Shown here piece after piece: positions 36,219-47,123 of a DNA stretch of 64,000 bases (positions within the stretch are counted from its first letter, which is position 1; every line of letters starts with the position of its first letter). A program made the position numbers and the translations under genes. Source of the stretch: Bacteroidales bacterium F22 (lineage in GTDB: Bacteria > Bacteroidota > Bacteroidia > Bacteroidales > Bacteroidaceae); contig CP095414.1 of assembly GCA_029541985.1 (NCBI GenBank), positions 1 through 64,000 of the forward strand, given 5' to 3'. Under the pieces are notes generated by a model. The model saw only the letters and a program-made list of their open reading frames with translations. It searched no databases and was not told where the DNA came from.

Positions 36219-37649
36219 ATGAAAAATTTGAATTTAATGTATCAATTGACTCTTGTCTCTGGTGGTACTGTCATTTCAGCATTGACTGGATGTACTTCGA
36301 AACAAGAGCAGATAACCCCTGCACCTAAAGTAAAACCCAATATCGTTTTTATCATGGCTGATGATTTAGGTATTGGTGATTTGGGATGCTATGGACAAGA
36401 TCGAATTAAAACTCCTGCTATAGATGCATTAGCAGCACAAGGGATGAAATTTACACAGCATTATTCAGGGTCTACTGTAAGTGCTCCTTCTCGCTGTGTG
36501 CTACTGACAGGTAAACATACAGGACATTCCTATGTACGAGGTAATAAAGGGTACAAAGCGGATGATGGACGTCATTATGATTTGAATCTTGCTGCACAAG
36601 AAATTACTGTCGGAGAAGTCTTGAAAGAGAAAGATTATGTGACAGCATGTGTCGGGAAATGGGGACTTGGAGGTCCTTCAGGCATAGGTCATCCTAATAA
36701 TCAAGGCTTTGACTATTTCTTTGGTTATTTAGGACAAGGAAATGCGCATCGTTATTTTCCAGAACAATTGTTTGAGAATAACGAACCGGTGATGTTGGGT
36801 AAAAAGGTGTATTCACATGATATGATTATCAACAAGGCGCTTAACTTCTTGGATAAGAATGCAGATAAGCCTTTCTTCTTATATTTGACACCAACAATTC
36901 CACATGCTGATTTGAGTGTACCGAACAATGAATTGTTTGATTACGATGGTGAATTTCAGGAAAAACCTTATCCAGGAAAGGGATACACAGCACAAGCTAA
37001 ACCTCGTGCGACTTTCGCAGCAATGGTGACTCGTTTGGATCGTGATGTACAGCGGATTGTTGATTTATTGAAAAAGAAAGGCGTATTAGACAACACGATT
37101 ATTATCTTTACTTCAGATAATGGTACTCACAAAGAAGGAGGACATGACCCTCGCTATTTTGATAGCAATGGTCCTTTCCATGGTATCAAACGTGATCTTT
37201 ACGAAGGTGGTATTCGTACTCCATTTATCGTTAAATGGCCAGGGGTAATCAAACCAGGATCAGTTTCATATCTGGAATCTACGTTCTGGGATTTCATGCC
37301 TACAGTATGTAATCTAATCGGTTCCAAAATCCCTTCAGGCACTGATGGTATCTCCTATTTACCTACTCTGACAGGACAAGGTACTCAGAAGCTACATGAC
37401 TATCTCTATTTTGAATTTCATGAACAAGGAGGGAAACAAGCAGTTATCAAGGACCGATGGAAACTACTTCATCTGCAAGTGAATCATCCAAAAAGAGAAC
37501 GTTATGAATTGTATAATTTGAATGCCGACCCTGCTGAAATAGCCGATGTTGCTCAATGGTATCCAGAAAAAGTAAAAGAATTGAAGCAAATCATGTCGAC
37601 AGCTAGAACAACCAATGCAAACTGGAAGTTTGCTTTTGAAAAGAAATAA
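36219..37649 (+). CDS. Serine-type sulfatase (family S1), lipoprotein
   Basis: It removes sulfate esters from glycans. The 476-residue protein has a lipoprotein signal (Cys25 in LTGC) and a sulfatase domain with the metal motif FIMADDLG (44-51) and the formylglycine site S88-A-P-S-R92 followed by CVLLTGKHTGH. The catalytic residue is serine, so it needs an anSME-type maturase, which is not encoded in this window. Later motifs include TSDNGTH and EGGIRTPFIVKWPG. The bond specificity cannot be predicted; the neighbouring GH2 enzymes suggest a galactose-containing substrate. Confidence 0.92.
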   Translation: MKNLNLMYQLTLVSGGTVISALTGCTSKQEQITPAPKVKPNIVFIMADDLGIGDLGCYGQDRIKTPAIDALAAQGMKFTQHYSGSTVSAPSRCVLLTGKHTGHSYVRGNKGYKADDGRHYDLNLAAQEITVGEVLKEKDYVTACVGKWGLGGPSGIGHPNNQGFDYFFGYLGQGNAHRYFPEQLFENNEPVMLGKKVYSHDMIINKALNFLDKNADKPFFLYLTPTIPHADLSVPNNELFDYDGEFQEKPYPGKGYTAQAKPRATFAAMVTRLDRDVQRIVDLLKKKGVLDNTIIIFTSDNGTHKEGGHDPRYFDSNGPFHGIKRDLYEGGIRTPFIVKWPGVIKPGSVSYLESTFWDFMPTVCNLIGSKIPSGTDGISYLPTLTGQGTQKLHDYLYFEFHEQGGKQAVIKDRWKLLHLQVNHPKRERYELYNLNADPAEIADVAQWYPEKVKELKQIMSTARTTNANWKFAFEKK

Positions 37650-37982
37650 CTAGAGTATTAATCATTTTAAGTATGTTTATCTATAGAATCACTATCTTTA
37701 TGACTGGCATATTGTGAAGATAGAACTAACATAGAGGAGTGGAATGTACAAAAGGAAAAATAAAGGTACTTTCTATAGCTCCAAGTGATAGTGATAAAGA
37801 GATGAATAAGTTAGATTAGAAGTGAGAACAGTTCGAATAATGTAATTATTCGGACTGTTTTTGTAACTCAAATCACTAGGATATTTCTTTTGGAAAACTC
37901 ACATTTTATGCAAAATACTTAAATAACGGAAATTGCTACAACACTAAATATAATTTACGAACTCAATAATTTTCACCCTCTT
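37650..37982. other. Intergenic region between sulfatase and second GH2 gene
   Basis: About 330 bases without a gene. It holds the terminator at 37828-37862 and an AT-rich stretch before the GH2 ATG. No clear promoter consensus or repeat was seen apart from that hairpin. Confidence 0.55.
37828..37862 (+). terminator. Terminator of the GH2-sulfatase operon
   Basis: ACAGTTCGAATAAT pairs with ATTATTCGGACTGT (14 pairs, one G-T) across a three-base loop and is followed by TTTT. Confidence 0.85.
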
Positions 37983-40900
37983 ATGTTAAGACATTTTACT
38001 TTTTCATTAACTTGTCTCATGATGCTTTGTAGCTTCTCTATGCAAGCATCTACTCGAAAAACTATTCCATTGAATAATCATTGGAAGTTCATTTTACACG
38101 ATACATCAGCTGCCTCCCAAGTCAATTACAATGACGAATCATGGCGGACATTAAATTTACCTCATGATTGGTCTTTCGAGAATGGTTACTCTAAGGACGG
38201 AGCACAATCCGCCAATGGAGGTTACACATCTGGAGGGATAGGATGGTATCGAAAAGTATTTACTCTTTCTTCTTCCGAATATACAAACAAGCAAGTATTT
38301 ATAGATTTTGAAGGAGTGTACATGAATAGTGAAGTATGGGTAAACGGTCACTATCTCGGTAAAAGACCTTATGGGTATATCAGTTTTGGGTACGAATTAA
38401 CTTCCTATCTTAAGTCAGGAGAAAACTTGATAAGTGTGCGTGTCGATAACAGCTTGGAACCAAGCGCAAGATGGTATCATGGTTGTGGTATCTACGGTCA
38501 TGTCTCCTTATCTATTCTACCGGTTGACCATTTTAAAAAGTGGGGAACGGTAGTCGTTGTTGACAAATCCAATGAGCAGGAATGCAACCTTCATATCAGT
38601 TCTCAAGTAACAAAACAAACGAGTGGCTCTTTAAGGTTAAGATACCGCATAAAAGACAATGCTGACAAAGAAGTTTACCGAAGCAATCAGATTAAACTAG
38701 GAAACAGTCAGCAGGTCGAAAAAGAAATAAAAATTAAGAATCCTACACTTTGGGACATAGAAACGCCTCACTTATACACACTGACAGCTCAACTTCTTAA
38801 GAATGGGCATATTGTTGACGAAATCCACGAGCGGTTTGGGGTGCGTAGTATTGCTTGGAAAGGAGACACTGGATTTTGGTTAAATGGGCGTAACGTAAAA
38901 CTCCAAGGAGTATGTGAGCATCTCGAAGGAGGTCCTGTTGGTGCTGCTTGGACTGAAAATCTATTGCGTTGGAAAATCATGGAATTAAAAGGGATGGGCT
39001 GTAATGCGATTCGTACATCTCATAATCCTCAGTTACCGATGTTCTATGATATATGTGACGAAGTTGGTATGCTTGTTTTGGATGAGGCGTTTGATGGCTG
39101 GAAAAAGAAAGCCAAAGAAGATTATGGAAAACAAGCATTTGCAACATGGTGGGAGCGTGACTTACGCGATTTTGTTCGGAGAGATCGAAATCATCCATCC
39201 GTAATTGCTTATAGCCTAGGAAATGAAACTAAAGGAGATATTGCAAAAGATTTAGTACGAGTTTGTCATGAAGAAGACTCAACAAGATTGGTTACCTCAG
39301 GTCATTCTTCTAGTGATTATATGGATATCTTAGGGGTAAATGGAAATTCGGAGAAAAAGAGATTCATTGAAAATTATAAGGCAACAGATAAGGCATTTGT
39401 AGGAACAGAGACACCACACACTTGGCAGGTGAGAAGTTACTATCGTAGTAAGACATGGTATCGTGATGGATATCCAAACAAAGGACAAGATCCATTTGAA
39501 ACCCCTGATTTGACTCCCCATGAAATATTTACTTATGAATGGGCTGACCCTAAAACATGGGTTAATGGAAAACAACATTTCAATTCTTCTTATGACAATG
39601 CCTTTGTCCGTATAAATGTGAGACAAAATATCGCATTTTTGCGAGATTTACCATGGTACTCAGGTAGTTTCCGTTGGACCGGTTTTGACTATATAGGTGA
39701 AGCATCATATGTACATGGAGGCTGGCCATTCCGCGCTTTTATGGGCGGAGTCATTGATTTAGCAGGATTCAAAAAAGATCATTATTATTTATACCAAAGT
39801 CAGTGGACAAATACTCCAATGGTTCATATACTCCCTCATTGGAGTCATCCTGACATGAAGAAAGGAGAAAAAATCCCTGTGTGGGTTTATACGACGGGCG
39901 ACACAGTAGAATTATTTCTAAATGGTCACTCTTTAGGAAAGAAACACAACGGGCAAGAATGGAATCATATGCAATGTGAGTGGTTAGTACCCTGGACGCC
40001 AGGCAATCTAGAAGCTGTTGCTTATTTAAAAGGCAAAGAAATTGCCCGTACGAGTCAGACAACAGCAGATGCACCTTCCATGCTCAAGATGAAAGTCGAA
40101 GATGCTTATCTAACAGGTCAATCAGAAGATTTGCACATCATGACAATAGCTCAAGTAGATAAAAAAGGAACGCTTTATCCTTATGGTGAGAACCGTGTCT
40201 ATTGGGCTCTTGATGGCAAAGGTGAAGTCTATTCAGCTGAGAATGGAAATCCAGTAGACATAGAGACGAACTATCATGCAGAGTCTAAAAAGACTTTCTT
40301 TGGTTTGTTACGCTTATTTATTCGTCAATCAGAGGCTAGTCAACCTAGGCTTTATGTGGGGTCAATATTGGGTGATAAGCGACTAAAGTCAGATAACCAT
40401 GTGTCTATTGACGTACAAGGTATTGATTTACAAGGTCATGCTGTAACTATCAATTCGTGCAGCATCACTTACACCACTGATGGAAGTGACCCTGGTATAA
40501 ATGGAAAAAAATATACTAAACCATTTGAATTAGACAAAGAAAGTACTGTGCGTGCTTTGGTTGTCATCAATGATACCATCAGCCTAAATATGGAAGAACG
40601 TTTTGGTCCAAAAGAAGGAATCTATTGGGGTACCAATGAGAAAGTAGCTAAACTCTTCGATATTCAAGCTGAAAATTGTCATCTCCAAGGTAGTACCGTA
40701 TCAAATAAACGACCTGATTTTCAATCAAGTGGTTATGTCGTAATGGAAAAGAACAATACTATCGGGTTTTATCAAGAAAATGATGGTGCTAAACAACAAT
40801 CAATTTTAAACTTTAGATATCTCCCTGTTAAATCCGGCAAAATCAGTATTGAACTTTGGAATAATGACAAAAAAGTGGGGACAAAGGATATCACAATTAC

Positions 40901-41033
40901 ACCGATACAAGTCGGTACCTGGAGACAAGATAAATTACTTGTTGAGCTCGTTAGTGGGGCAAATAGTATCTTATTTGTGAACAAGTCGGATGGTAAGATA
41001 GCTGTTGATAGTTTTGATTTTAGTGCACGTTAA
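37983..41033 (+). CDS. Glycoside hydrolase family 2, multidomain (beta-galactosidase type)
   Basis: A 1016-residue exported enzyme. Domains in order: signal peptide (to about QAS, residue 22), sugar-binding jelly roll (NLPHDWSFENG near 58), immunoglobulin-like domain, TIM barrel with acid/base E415 (SLGNETKG) and nucleophile E476 (FVGTETP), further beta domains with NGHSLGKK, a chitobiase-C-type module (YTTDGSDPGINGKKY near 830) and a C-terminal carbohydrate-binding-module-like sandwich (about 880-1016). It is about 200 residues longer than the GH2 enzyme at 33695, so it is probably tuned to a larger or surface-bound glycan. A sulfatase gene follows after 64 bases. Confidence 0.9.
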   Translation: MLRHFTFSLTCLMMLCSFSMQASTRKTIPLNNHWKFILHDTSAASQVNYNDESWRTLNLPHDWSFENGYSKDGAQSANGGYTSGGIGWYRKVFTLSSSEYTNKQVFIDFEGVYMNSEVWVNGHYLGKRPYGYISFGYELTSYLKSGENLISVRVDNSLEPSARWYHGCGIYGHVSLSILPVDHFKKWGTVVVVDKSNEQECNLHISSQVTKQTSGSLRLRYRIKDNADKEVYRSNQIKLGNSQQVEKEIKIKNPTLWDIETPHLYTLTAQLLKNGHIVDEIHERFGVRSIAWKGDTGFWLNGRNVKLQGVCEHLEGGPVGAAWTENLLRWKIMELKGMGCNAIRTSHNPQLPMFYDICDEVGMLVLDEAFDGWKKKAKEDYGKQAFATWWERDLRDFVRRDRNHPSVIAYSLGNETKGDIAKDLVRVCHEEDSTRLVTSGHSSSDYMDILGVNGNSEKKRFIENYKATDKAFVGTETPHTWQVRSYYRSKTWYRDGYPNKGQDPFETPDLTPHEIFTYEWADPKTWVNGKQHFNSSYDNAFVRINVRQNIAFLRDLPWYSGSFRWTGFDYIGEASYVHGGWPFRAFMGGVIDLAGFKKDHYYLYQSQWTNTPMVHILPHWSHPDMKKGEKIPVWVYTTGDTVELFLNGHSLGKKHNGQEWNHMQCEWLVPWTPGNLEAVAYLKGKEIARTSQTTADAPSMLKMKVEDAYLTGQSEDLHIMTIAQVDKKGTLYPYGENRVYWALDGKGEVYSAENGNPVDIETNYHAESKKTFFGLLRLFIRQSEASQPRLYVGSILGDKRLKSDNHVSIDVQGIDLQGHAVTINSCSITYTTDGSDPGINGKKYTKPFELDKESTVRALVVINDTISLNMEERFGPKEGIYWGTNEKVAKLFDIQAENCHLQGSTVSNKRPDFQSSGYVVMEKNNTIGFYQENDGAKQQSILNFRYLPVKSGKISIELWNNDKKVGTKDITITPIQVGTWRQDKLLVELVSGANSILFVNKSDGKIAVDSFDFSAR

Positions 41034-41097
41034 AGTAAGAAATGCATCTCTCACTCAATAGATTTATCGATATAGAAACATCTTTAATCTACATATT

Positions 41098-42624
41098 ATG
41101 AAAATTGGAAATCTAATTTTTACATTGATCGGTGTCAATTCCTTTGGGATTCCCTTGGTCAATGCCCATTCTATCGACCAACAGAAACATCCTAACGTAG
41201 TCTTTGTCTATGCTGATGATATGGGGCGAGGGATGCTTTCTCATTATGGTCAGCAAATCATAACGACTCCCAACATAGATCGCTTATTTGCTGAAGGTAC
41301 GAGTTTCGACAACGCTTACGGTTGTATGTTTTCAGCACCAGCACGTGCGAGTATGTTGACTGGATATAATGATTGTCGCCATGACAAATGGTTAATTGAG
41401 AAAGGAGGGCTCTTCCGAACAAGCGCAATTGAGAGTGTGATTGATTCTGTAGAGTCCGTTATCAATAGCCGCGAAGTAAAGCAATTACCAGAAGACTTAT
41501 TGCTTCCTCAAGTATTTAAAAAAGCAGGGTATGTGACAGGTGAGATAGGGAAACTCGATTGGGGATTTACCGTTTCACGTCAAGCAATTAAACGTCATGG
41601 TTGGGATTACTATTATGGTTATTTAGACCATGTTCGTTGTCACGGATATTATCCTCCATTTCTGTTTGAAAATGGAAAAATAGTCAAGATACCTGGCAAT
41701 ACACATGTAAACTGTGCAAAGGCATTTGAATCAGAAACCCCTGAAAACTATAAGAAAAGGTGGAATATGACCGGGAAGGCTGTCTACTCACAAAATTTAT
41801 TTATTGAGAAAGCTGTCGAGTTTATTCGTGAAAATAAAAATCATCCTTTTTTTCTTTATCATCCTACTCAGTTACCTCATGGACCAGTTGCTATACCTGC
41901 TGTTAACGCCGAAGTAAAAGATAATCCTAACTTGTCCGAACTGGAAAAGGAGTACGCATCTATGGTGAAAATGCTTGATGATCATGTAGGTGTTCTCATT
42001 GCAGAATTGGACCGTTTAGGCATCTTAGACAATACCATCTTTATCTTTTCAGCCGATAACGGACATGAGACCTATTATACTACTGGCAACCATTGCCGCA
42101 AGGCTCCTGCCAGAGATACTAAAGGCAAACGTTTTGATGTTTGGAATTATCCGTATACAAGCAAACGAGCAGGAGATGTCTTTGATGGTAACGATGGCTT
42201 GACAGGAAAGAAATGGTCCAATCTGGAAGGAGGCGTCAGAGTACCTCTCGTTTTTCGATGGCCAAATAAGATAAGACGTGCTAATCAATCTACACAATTA
42301 GTATCCAACTATGATTTGATTACTACGTTTGCCGACTTATTGGGAGTAAATCTACCAGTCAAAAAGGATGGAGTATCTATAGCTCCAATCTTATTAGATA
42401 GACAAGACCGTTTGGTAACTAGACGATATGTATACCTCAATTCTCCTATAGGACCAGCAATCATAGATAGTGATGGATGGAAAATGATATATAATAAAAA
42501 GAAAAAGGTAGCTCGTCTATTTTATTTACCCGAAGATGAGAACGAACTAGTCAATCAAATGGGAAAACATCCAAAAGTAGAACAACGCCTCATGAATCAG
42601 GTAAAACAAGTGTTGAACTATTGA
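41098..42624 (+). CDS. Serine-type sulfatase (family S1), secreted
   Basis: The 508-residue protein has a signal peptide (cleavage near VNAHS, residue 24) and a sulfatase domain with VYADDMGRG (37-45) and the modification site S79-A-P-A-R83, ASMLTG. Later motifs SADNGHE and EGGVRVPLVFRWP complete the active site. The catalytic residue is serine, so activation depends on an anSME enzyme encoded elsewhere. It is in one transcriptional direction with the GH2 gene upstream. Confidence 0.92.
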   Translation: MKIGNLIFTLIGVNSFGIPLVNAHSIDQQKHPNVVFVYADDMGRGMLSHYGQQIITTPNIDRLFAEGTSFDNAYGCMFSAPARASMLTGYNDCRHDKWLIEKGGLFRTSAIESVIDSVESVINSREVKQLPEDLLLPQVFKKAGYVTGEIGKLDWGFTVSRQAIKRHGWDYYYGYLDHVRCHGYYPPFLFENGKIVKIPGNTHVNCAKAFESETPENYKKRWNMTGKAVYSQNLFIEKAVEFIRENKNHPFFLYHPTQLPHGPVAIPAVNAEVKDNPNLSELEKEYASMVKMLDDHVGVLIAELDRLGILDNTIFIFSADNGHETYYTTGNHCRKAPARDTKGKRFDVWNYPYTSKRAGDVFDGNDGLTGKKWSNLEGGVRVPLVFRWPNKIRRANQSTQLVSNYDLITTFADLLGVNLPVKKDGVSIAPILLDRQDRLVTRRYVYLNSPIGPAIIDSDGWKMIYNKKKKVARLFYLPEDENELVNQMGKHPKVEQRLMNQVKQVLNY

Positions 42625-42641
42625 TTTTTTTCGTATTTTTG
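42613..42641 (+). promoter_or_regulatory. Promoter of the 185-residue protein gene
   Basis: TTG (42613-42615) and TATTTTTG (42634-42641) are 18 bases apart. The -33 part lies inside the 3' end of the sulfatase gene. Confidence 0.5.
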
Positions 42642-42690
42642 CCCATCATATAGGCTTGATGAGCCTGTAGAACATTAAAAAAAGTCAAAA

Positions 42691-43248
42691 ATGGATATAA
42701 AATATTTGGATAGTTTCGAGACGAAATTGCAAGATGATTTGTTGCGTTTATGTACCTCTAATAAGATGCTAGAAGGTACATTGTTGACATCAGATGATAT
42801 AAAAGACCAGTGGCACCAGAAATTAGCACCAGAATATGTAGCAGATGCTGTCGAACAAGTTCAGGCCTATCCCATAGTCTCAGTAGCATGGGCTGCCTAT
42901 TTAGGAATGGCAGTTGCTTGTGCATGGGATACCGATTGGGCTACTTTCAGCAAAGCACCTTATCAAGCATTCTATGGTGACCAAGGATTTGATGACATGG
43001 ACGAACATATAGTTAAAGACCTCTTAGAAATTCCTTTGGACAGCGAAGAGGCCCAAGAACTGGAAGCTATGATACGTCGATGTGGGCAAGCTGCAGTCTC
43101 ACATATCCGACACGAGGATGTAGAACCACAAAGCCCCGTTGCTTTTCATCTCTTCGCACGTGCAGCCAAAGTGATGTTCCTTACAGGTGCAGCATTGGAA
43201 CTCAAACGGTTGGGTTACAAATTTGAAAAGATGGAATTGCCACACTAA
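42691..43248 (+). CDS. Conserved hypothetical cytoplasmic protein
   Basis: I do not recognise a named family for this 185-residue protein. It has no signal peptide, is mostly helical and acidic, and has a central hydrophobic stretch (VSVAWAAYLGMAVACAW) that may be a buried helix rather than a membrane segment. It has its own promoter and is convergent with an HD-domain gene, 15 bases apart. It does not look like part of the glycan-degradation set around it. Confidence 0.75.
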   Translation: MDIKYLDSFETKLQDDLLRLCTSNKMLEGTLLTSDDIKDQWHQKLAPEYVADAVEQVQAYPIVSVAWAAYLGMAVACAWDTDWATFSKAPYQAFYGDQGFDDMDEHIVKDLLEIPLDSEEAQELEAMIRRCGQAAVSHIRHEDVEPQSPVAFHLFARAAKVMFLTGAALELKRLGYKFEKMELPH

Positions 43249-43263
43249 TAGTCTTCTGTTTGC

Positions 43264-43905
43264 CTACGATGTGGACAGAAAATTCCACTCTTTATCAAAC
43301 AAAGCGACTAGCATCGCCTTATCCATAAGTATTTTCCTGAACTCTTGGAGGCGTTTTGCATTGGTTGATTCTGGGATCCATAACTTGAGATATCCTTTCT
43401 CGGCATACTTCTCATCCATATGTTCACAGAATCGTTCGAAATGCTTTTCTTTACTATAGTCAGGATAGTGAGAAAGGCCATATTGAATTGTCCGAGTGAC
43501 GATGATTGCAGGATCAATGATGCGGTCTGCTTCGGCTACTATTTTGCCATAGATACTTCGTGGTGCATGTTTTGCCGAAGCTCGATGGTCTTCTGCTGCT
43601 TCGGCCATCAATTCAATTTCCTGCGCTGAGAACAAAGATTGTAACATCTCATCAGTACGGATAATCCACCCTGAAACGAGATGATGAGATGCTCTGTCTT
43701 TCACTAGCCCCGTATCATGAAATGCAGCAATGGCATAAACCATATTGATGTTCACATCATAATATTGTGCTAGATGAATGCTTTCTTCTATAACCATCAT
43801 CACATGGTCCCGTCGGTGAGCTTGGTCGAAGGAATCGTATCGAGGGATGATGTCACGCTCTATGTAGCTACGTAAATCTTGATTGATAGTCTGATTATTT
43901 TTCAT
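43264..43905 (-). CDS. HD-domain phosphohydrolase
   Basis: The 213-residue protein has the HD superfamily metal ligands: a histidine in RRDHVMMV (H34), the H63-D64 pair in AAFHDTG, and later EDHRAS and VAEADRI. This points to a metal-dependent phosphohydrolase of nucleotides or similar phosphoesters in the cytoplasm. The substrate is unknown. It starts 35 bases from the divergent GH95 gene. Confidence 0.85.
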   Translation of the reverse strand: MKNNQTINQDLRSYIERDIIPRYDSFDQAHRRDHVMMVIEESIHLAQYYDVNINMVYAIAAFHDTGLVKDRASHHLVSGWIIRTDEMLQSLFSAQEIELMAEAAEDHRASAKHAPRSIYGKIVAEADRIIDPAIIVTRTIQYGLSHYPDYSKEKHFERFCEHMDEKYAEKGYLKLWIPESTNAKRLQEFRKILMDKAMLVALFDKEWNFLSTS

Positions 43906-43909
43906 GATG

Positions 43910-43917
43910 CAAATATA
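43910..43917 (-). promoter_or_regulatory. Candidate -7 element for the HD gene
   Basis: On the minus strand it reads TATATTTG, only five bases before the ATG, so the transcript would be almost leaderless. It may be a chance match. Confidence 0.28.
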
Positions 43918-43939
43918 GTCAAAACTTAAACTAAATATA

Positions 43940-46348
43940 ATGAAACATCAATTATTAGGGTATCTAATGATACTCTTTCTTGGGATACTCTCACCCTTCA
44001 TCAATGCTACCGAACAGCCATCCTTGAAGCTATGGTATCAACAACCAGCGACTTATTTTGAAGAATCGATGCCCCTTGGAAATGGTCGTCTAGGTGCTCT
44101 TGTCTATGGAGGGATAGCTTGTGATTCACTTCAACTCAATGATCTCTTGCTTTGGGCAGGTAAACCCTTCAATCGAGATGATGACCAGTTTGCTCACGAG
44201 TGGATTCCTAAAATACGGCAAGCACTCTTTTCTGAAAATTATGAGCAGGCGGATGCGCTGCAACACCATGTACAAGGCACGTTGTCAGCAGAATATATGC
44301 CACTTTCTAATGTATACCTCACAGACCTAGATACTAACGGTCAGGAAAAAGCCTATCACCGTGGTTTAGATATTGATAGTGCACTTTGTTTCACACACTT
44401 TCAGCGAGGAGATATTCGCTATAAACGAGAATATTTTGTTTCTAATCCCGATAAAGTTATTGCTATTAGACTACAAGCTTCTGAGAAGGGCAAATTGAAC
44501 TATGAGATTCGATTTTCTTCACTATTAAATCATCATCTGGAAGTGAAAGATGGCACCATGATACTTACTGGACATGCCACAGGTGAAGCAGCAGAGACCA
44601 TTCATTTTTGTAATCAATTGAAAGTAATAGTAGATGATGGACAGATCCTTCCGATAGTTGATGGATTGCAGATTAAAAATGCGACGGAAGCTACTATATA
44701 TATCGTTGACGAGACTTCGTTTAATGGATTCAGAAAACATCCAGTGAAGGAAGGGGCTCCTTACCAGAAGATGGCTTCTGATAATCTTCAGAATGTAATG
44801 AGATTTACTTATGCTCAATTGCGTCGAAGACATATTACAGATTATCGGTCTCTCTTTGGACGGATGAATTTAAGACTAGGAAGTCAGACACAAAACAAAG
44901 TAGACCAGAATATACCTACAGATAAACTGCTGAAACGTCATAGTCAAGAAGATAATGGGAAGAGCTGCTATTTGGAAACGCTTTACACGCAGTATGGTCG
45001 TTATCTTTTGATTTCTTGTTCCCGTACCCCCAATGTTCCAGCTAATCTCCAAGGTTTATGGAATCCCTATTTGAAAGCACCATGGCGAAGCAGCTATACT
45101 GTAAATATCAACTTAGAAGAAAACTATTGGCATGCAGAGCAAGCCAATTTAAGTGAATTGACCTCCCCTTTGTTTGGTTTGATGCGTAATATAGCTGAAA
45201 ATGGGCGTTATGCCGCTCGAAACTATTACGGTATAGATCGAGGATTTTGTTCTTCACATGTCAGTGATATATGGGCAGAAACGGCACCAGCAGGAGAAAA
45301 AAAAGGAAAACCTAGATATGCTAACTGGAATATGGGGTTAGCATGGCTTTCACAAGCTATGTGGGAGCATTATCAATATACACAGGATAGAACTTTCCTT
45401 CTCGACGAAGCTTTACCCATCCTAAGAGGATGTTCAGCTTTTATGGCTGATTGGTTGATAAATAATCCCAAGAAAGCAGGTGAACTCTTTACAGCTCCTA
45501 GCACCTCACCTGAAAATGAATTTATGACTTTCGATAAAGTTCGAGGCTTTACCTGTTACGGAGGTACTGCTGACTTAGCGATTATACGTGAACTATTCAA
45601 TAATACACTGAAAGCTTGTCAACTATTAGGAATTAGCGATTCGCTAACTCAAGAAATTAGTGATAAAATTAAACGTCTTCACCCATATACGATAGGGCAT
45701 ATGGGAGATATAAATGAGTGGTATTACGATTGGGACGATACTGACTTCCATCATCGTCATCAATCACATCTCATCGGTGTCTTTCCTGGACATCAGATAA
45801 CCAAAGACAAAACACCTGAACTAGCTCAGGCTGCTGTACGAAGTTTAGAAATAAAAGGAGAAAAAAGCACTGGCTGGAGTACCGGTTGGCGCGTAAACCT
45901 CTGGGCTCGTCTACATAATAGCGAGAAAGCTTATAAACTGTTCAGTCGCCTGCTTACCTATGTGACTCCAGACAAATACCATGGTCCTGATGCCCATCAC
46001 TCTGGTGGAACCTATCCTAATCTTTTCGATGCGCATCCTCCATTTCAAATAGATGGTAATTTCGGTGGTACCGCGGGTGTCTGTGAGATGTTGATGCAAA
46101 GTGAGATAAGTGACGATGGGACTTGTATTTTAGAACTTCTTCCAGCTCTTCCAAAAGAGTGGGCAGAAGGTAGTGTCAGTGGTCTCTGTGCTCGTGGAGG
46201 AATGGAAGTTAGTATCACTTGGAATCATGGACAGGTCGTAAATTGCTCGGTGAAAAATAAGACTCAAAAAGAATGTTTGGTAGACCTTCGAGGTATCGGT
46301 AAAGAACAGAAAATCAGTCTAAAAGCCGGAGAAGAAAAACAGATTTAA
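43940..46348 (+). CDS. Alpha-L-fucosidase, GH95
   Basis: An inverting exo-enzyme that removes alpha-1,2-linked fucose (some family members act on alpha-L-galactose). The 802-residue protein has a signal peptide (cleavage near INATE, residue 24), the N-terminal beta-sandwich with [15 protein letters not shown] and ESLQLND-like [13 protein letters not shown], and an (alpha/alpha)6 barrel with the catalytic glutamate E525 in SPENEF, and D705 in QIDGNFGG. With the GH29 enzymes it widens the range of fucosyl linkages that can be cleaved. It lies 47 bases before a lipoprotein gene. Confidence 0.93.
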   Translation: MKHQLLGYLMILFLGILSPFINATEQPSLKLWYQQPATYFEESMPLGNGRLGALVYGGIACDSLQLNDLLLWAGKPFNRDDDQFAHEWIPKIRQALFSENYEQADALQHHVQGTLSAEYMPLSNVYLTDLDTNGQEKAYHRGLDIDSALCFTHFQRGDIRYKREYFVSNPDKVIAIRLQASEKGKLNYEIRFSSLLNHHLEVKDGTMILTGHATGEAAETIHFCNQLKVIVDDGQILPIVDGLQIKNATEATIYIVDETSFNGFRKHPVKEGAPYQKMASDNLQNVMRFTYAQLRRRHITDYRSLFGRMNLRLGSQTQNKVDQNIPTDKLLKRHSQEDNGKSCYLETLYTQYGRYLLISCSRTPNVPANLQGLWNPYLKAPWRSSYTVNINLEENYWHAEQANLSELTSPLFGLMRNIAENGRYAARNYYGIDRGFCSSHVSDIWAETAPAGEKKGKPRYANWNMGLAWLSQAMWEHYQYTQDRTFLLDEALPILRGCSAFMADWLINNPKKAGELFTAPSTSPENEFMTFDKVRGFTCYGGTADLAIIRELFNNTLKACQLLGISDSLTQEISDKIKRLHPYTIGHMGDINEWYYDWDDTDFHHRHQSHLIGVFPGHQITKDKTPELAQAAVRSLEIKGEKSTGWSTGWRVNLWARLHNSEKAYKLFSRLLTYVTPDKYHGPDAHHSGGTYPNLFDAHPPFQIDGNFGGTAGVCEMLMQSEISDDGTCILELLPALPKEWAEGSVSGLCARGGMEVSITWNHGQVVNCSVKNKTQKECLVDLRGIGKEQKISLKAGEEKQI

Positions 46349-46395
46349 ACTAAATAGGATAAATACCATCGTCGATAACTATATAATCATACAAA

Positions 46396-47034
46396 ATGAA
46401 ACATTATATCTTATTTGTTCTGAGTGCTTGTTACATCTTATCTGCTTGTTCAAGCAGTGAATACATTCCTCACGAAGGTGACTTACTCTTTCAAGTATCA
46501 GAAACATCCCCTATGTCTGAGGCTATAACTGAGTCTACAGCTCAACATGATTCGATTAAATATGATCATGTGGCTATCTTTACTCTCCATGACGGCATGC
46601 CTTCCGTCATAGAAGCATCTACCACACATGGCGTGAGACGAACATCATGGGCTGATTTTGTGACCTCATCTCCCTTAGTCGATGGTAGGCCTGGAGTGGT
46701 AGTGATGCGTGTACATGAAAATCCCAAGCTTATACAGCAAGCTGTATCAAGAGCTGAAACACATCTAGGAGAACCGTATGATTGGTCTTATCTTCCAGAC
46801 AATGGGAAAACCTATTGTTCAGAGTTAATCTATGAATCTTATGTGGATGCAGAAGGGAAACCCTTATTTAGAGCCAAACCGATGAATTTCCGCAATGCTA
46901 AAGGAGAGATTCCCTTATTTTGGGCCGAACTATTTCAGAAATTGGGTGAACCAATTCCTGAGGGGGTATTGGGTACCAATCCTAATGAGATGTCCAAGGA
47001 CTCTATATTAATCGAAGCCTACAGTTATTTCTAA
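46396..47034 (+). CDS. YiiX/YebB-like NlpC/P60 family lipoprotein
   Basis: The 212-residue protein has a lipoprotein signal (LSAC, Cys18) and a permuted NlpC/P60 papain-like domain: H58 in KYDHVAIF and C141 in TYCSELIYESY. Such proteins are cysteine hydrolases or acyltransferases of the cell envelope. The substrate may be peptidoglycan peptides or lipids; this cannot be decided here. It follows the GH95 gene by 47 bases and may be in its transcript, without an obvious functional link. Confidence 0.87.
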   Translation: MKHYILFVLSACYILSACSSSEYIPHEGDLLFQVSETSPMSEAITESTAQHDSIKYDHVAIFTLHDGMPSVIEASTTHGVRRTSWADFVTSSPLVDGRPGVVVMRVHENPKLIQQAVSRAETHLGEPYDWSYLPDNGKTYCSELIYESYVDAEGKPLFRAKPMNFRNAKGEIPLFWAELFQKLGEPIPEGVLGTNPNEMSKDSILIEAYSYF

Positions 47035-47123
47035 AGTGTTATGAAGATTGATTGCACAGAAAACGATACCTTTGCATAGTCGTTTAGAAATAAAGAATTT
47101 ATACCCTCAAAAATAGATATATT

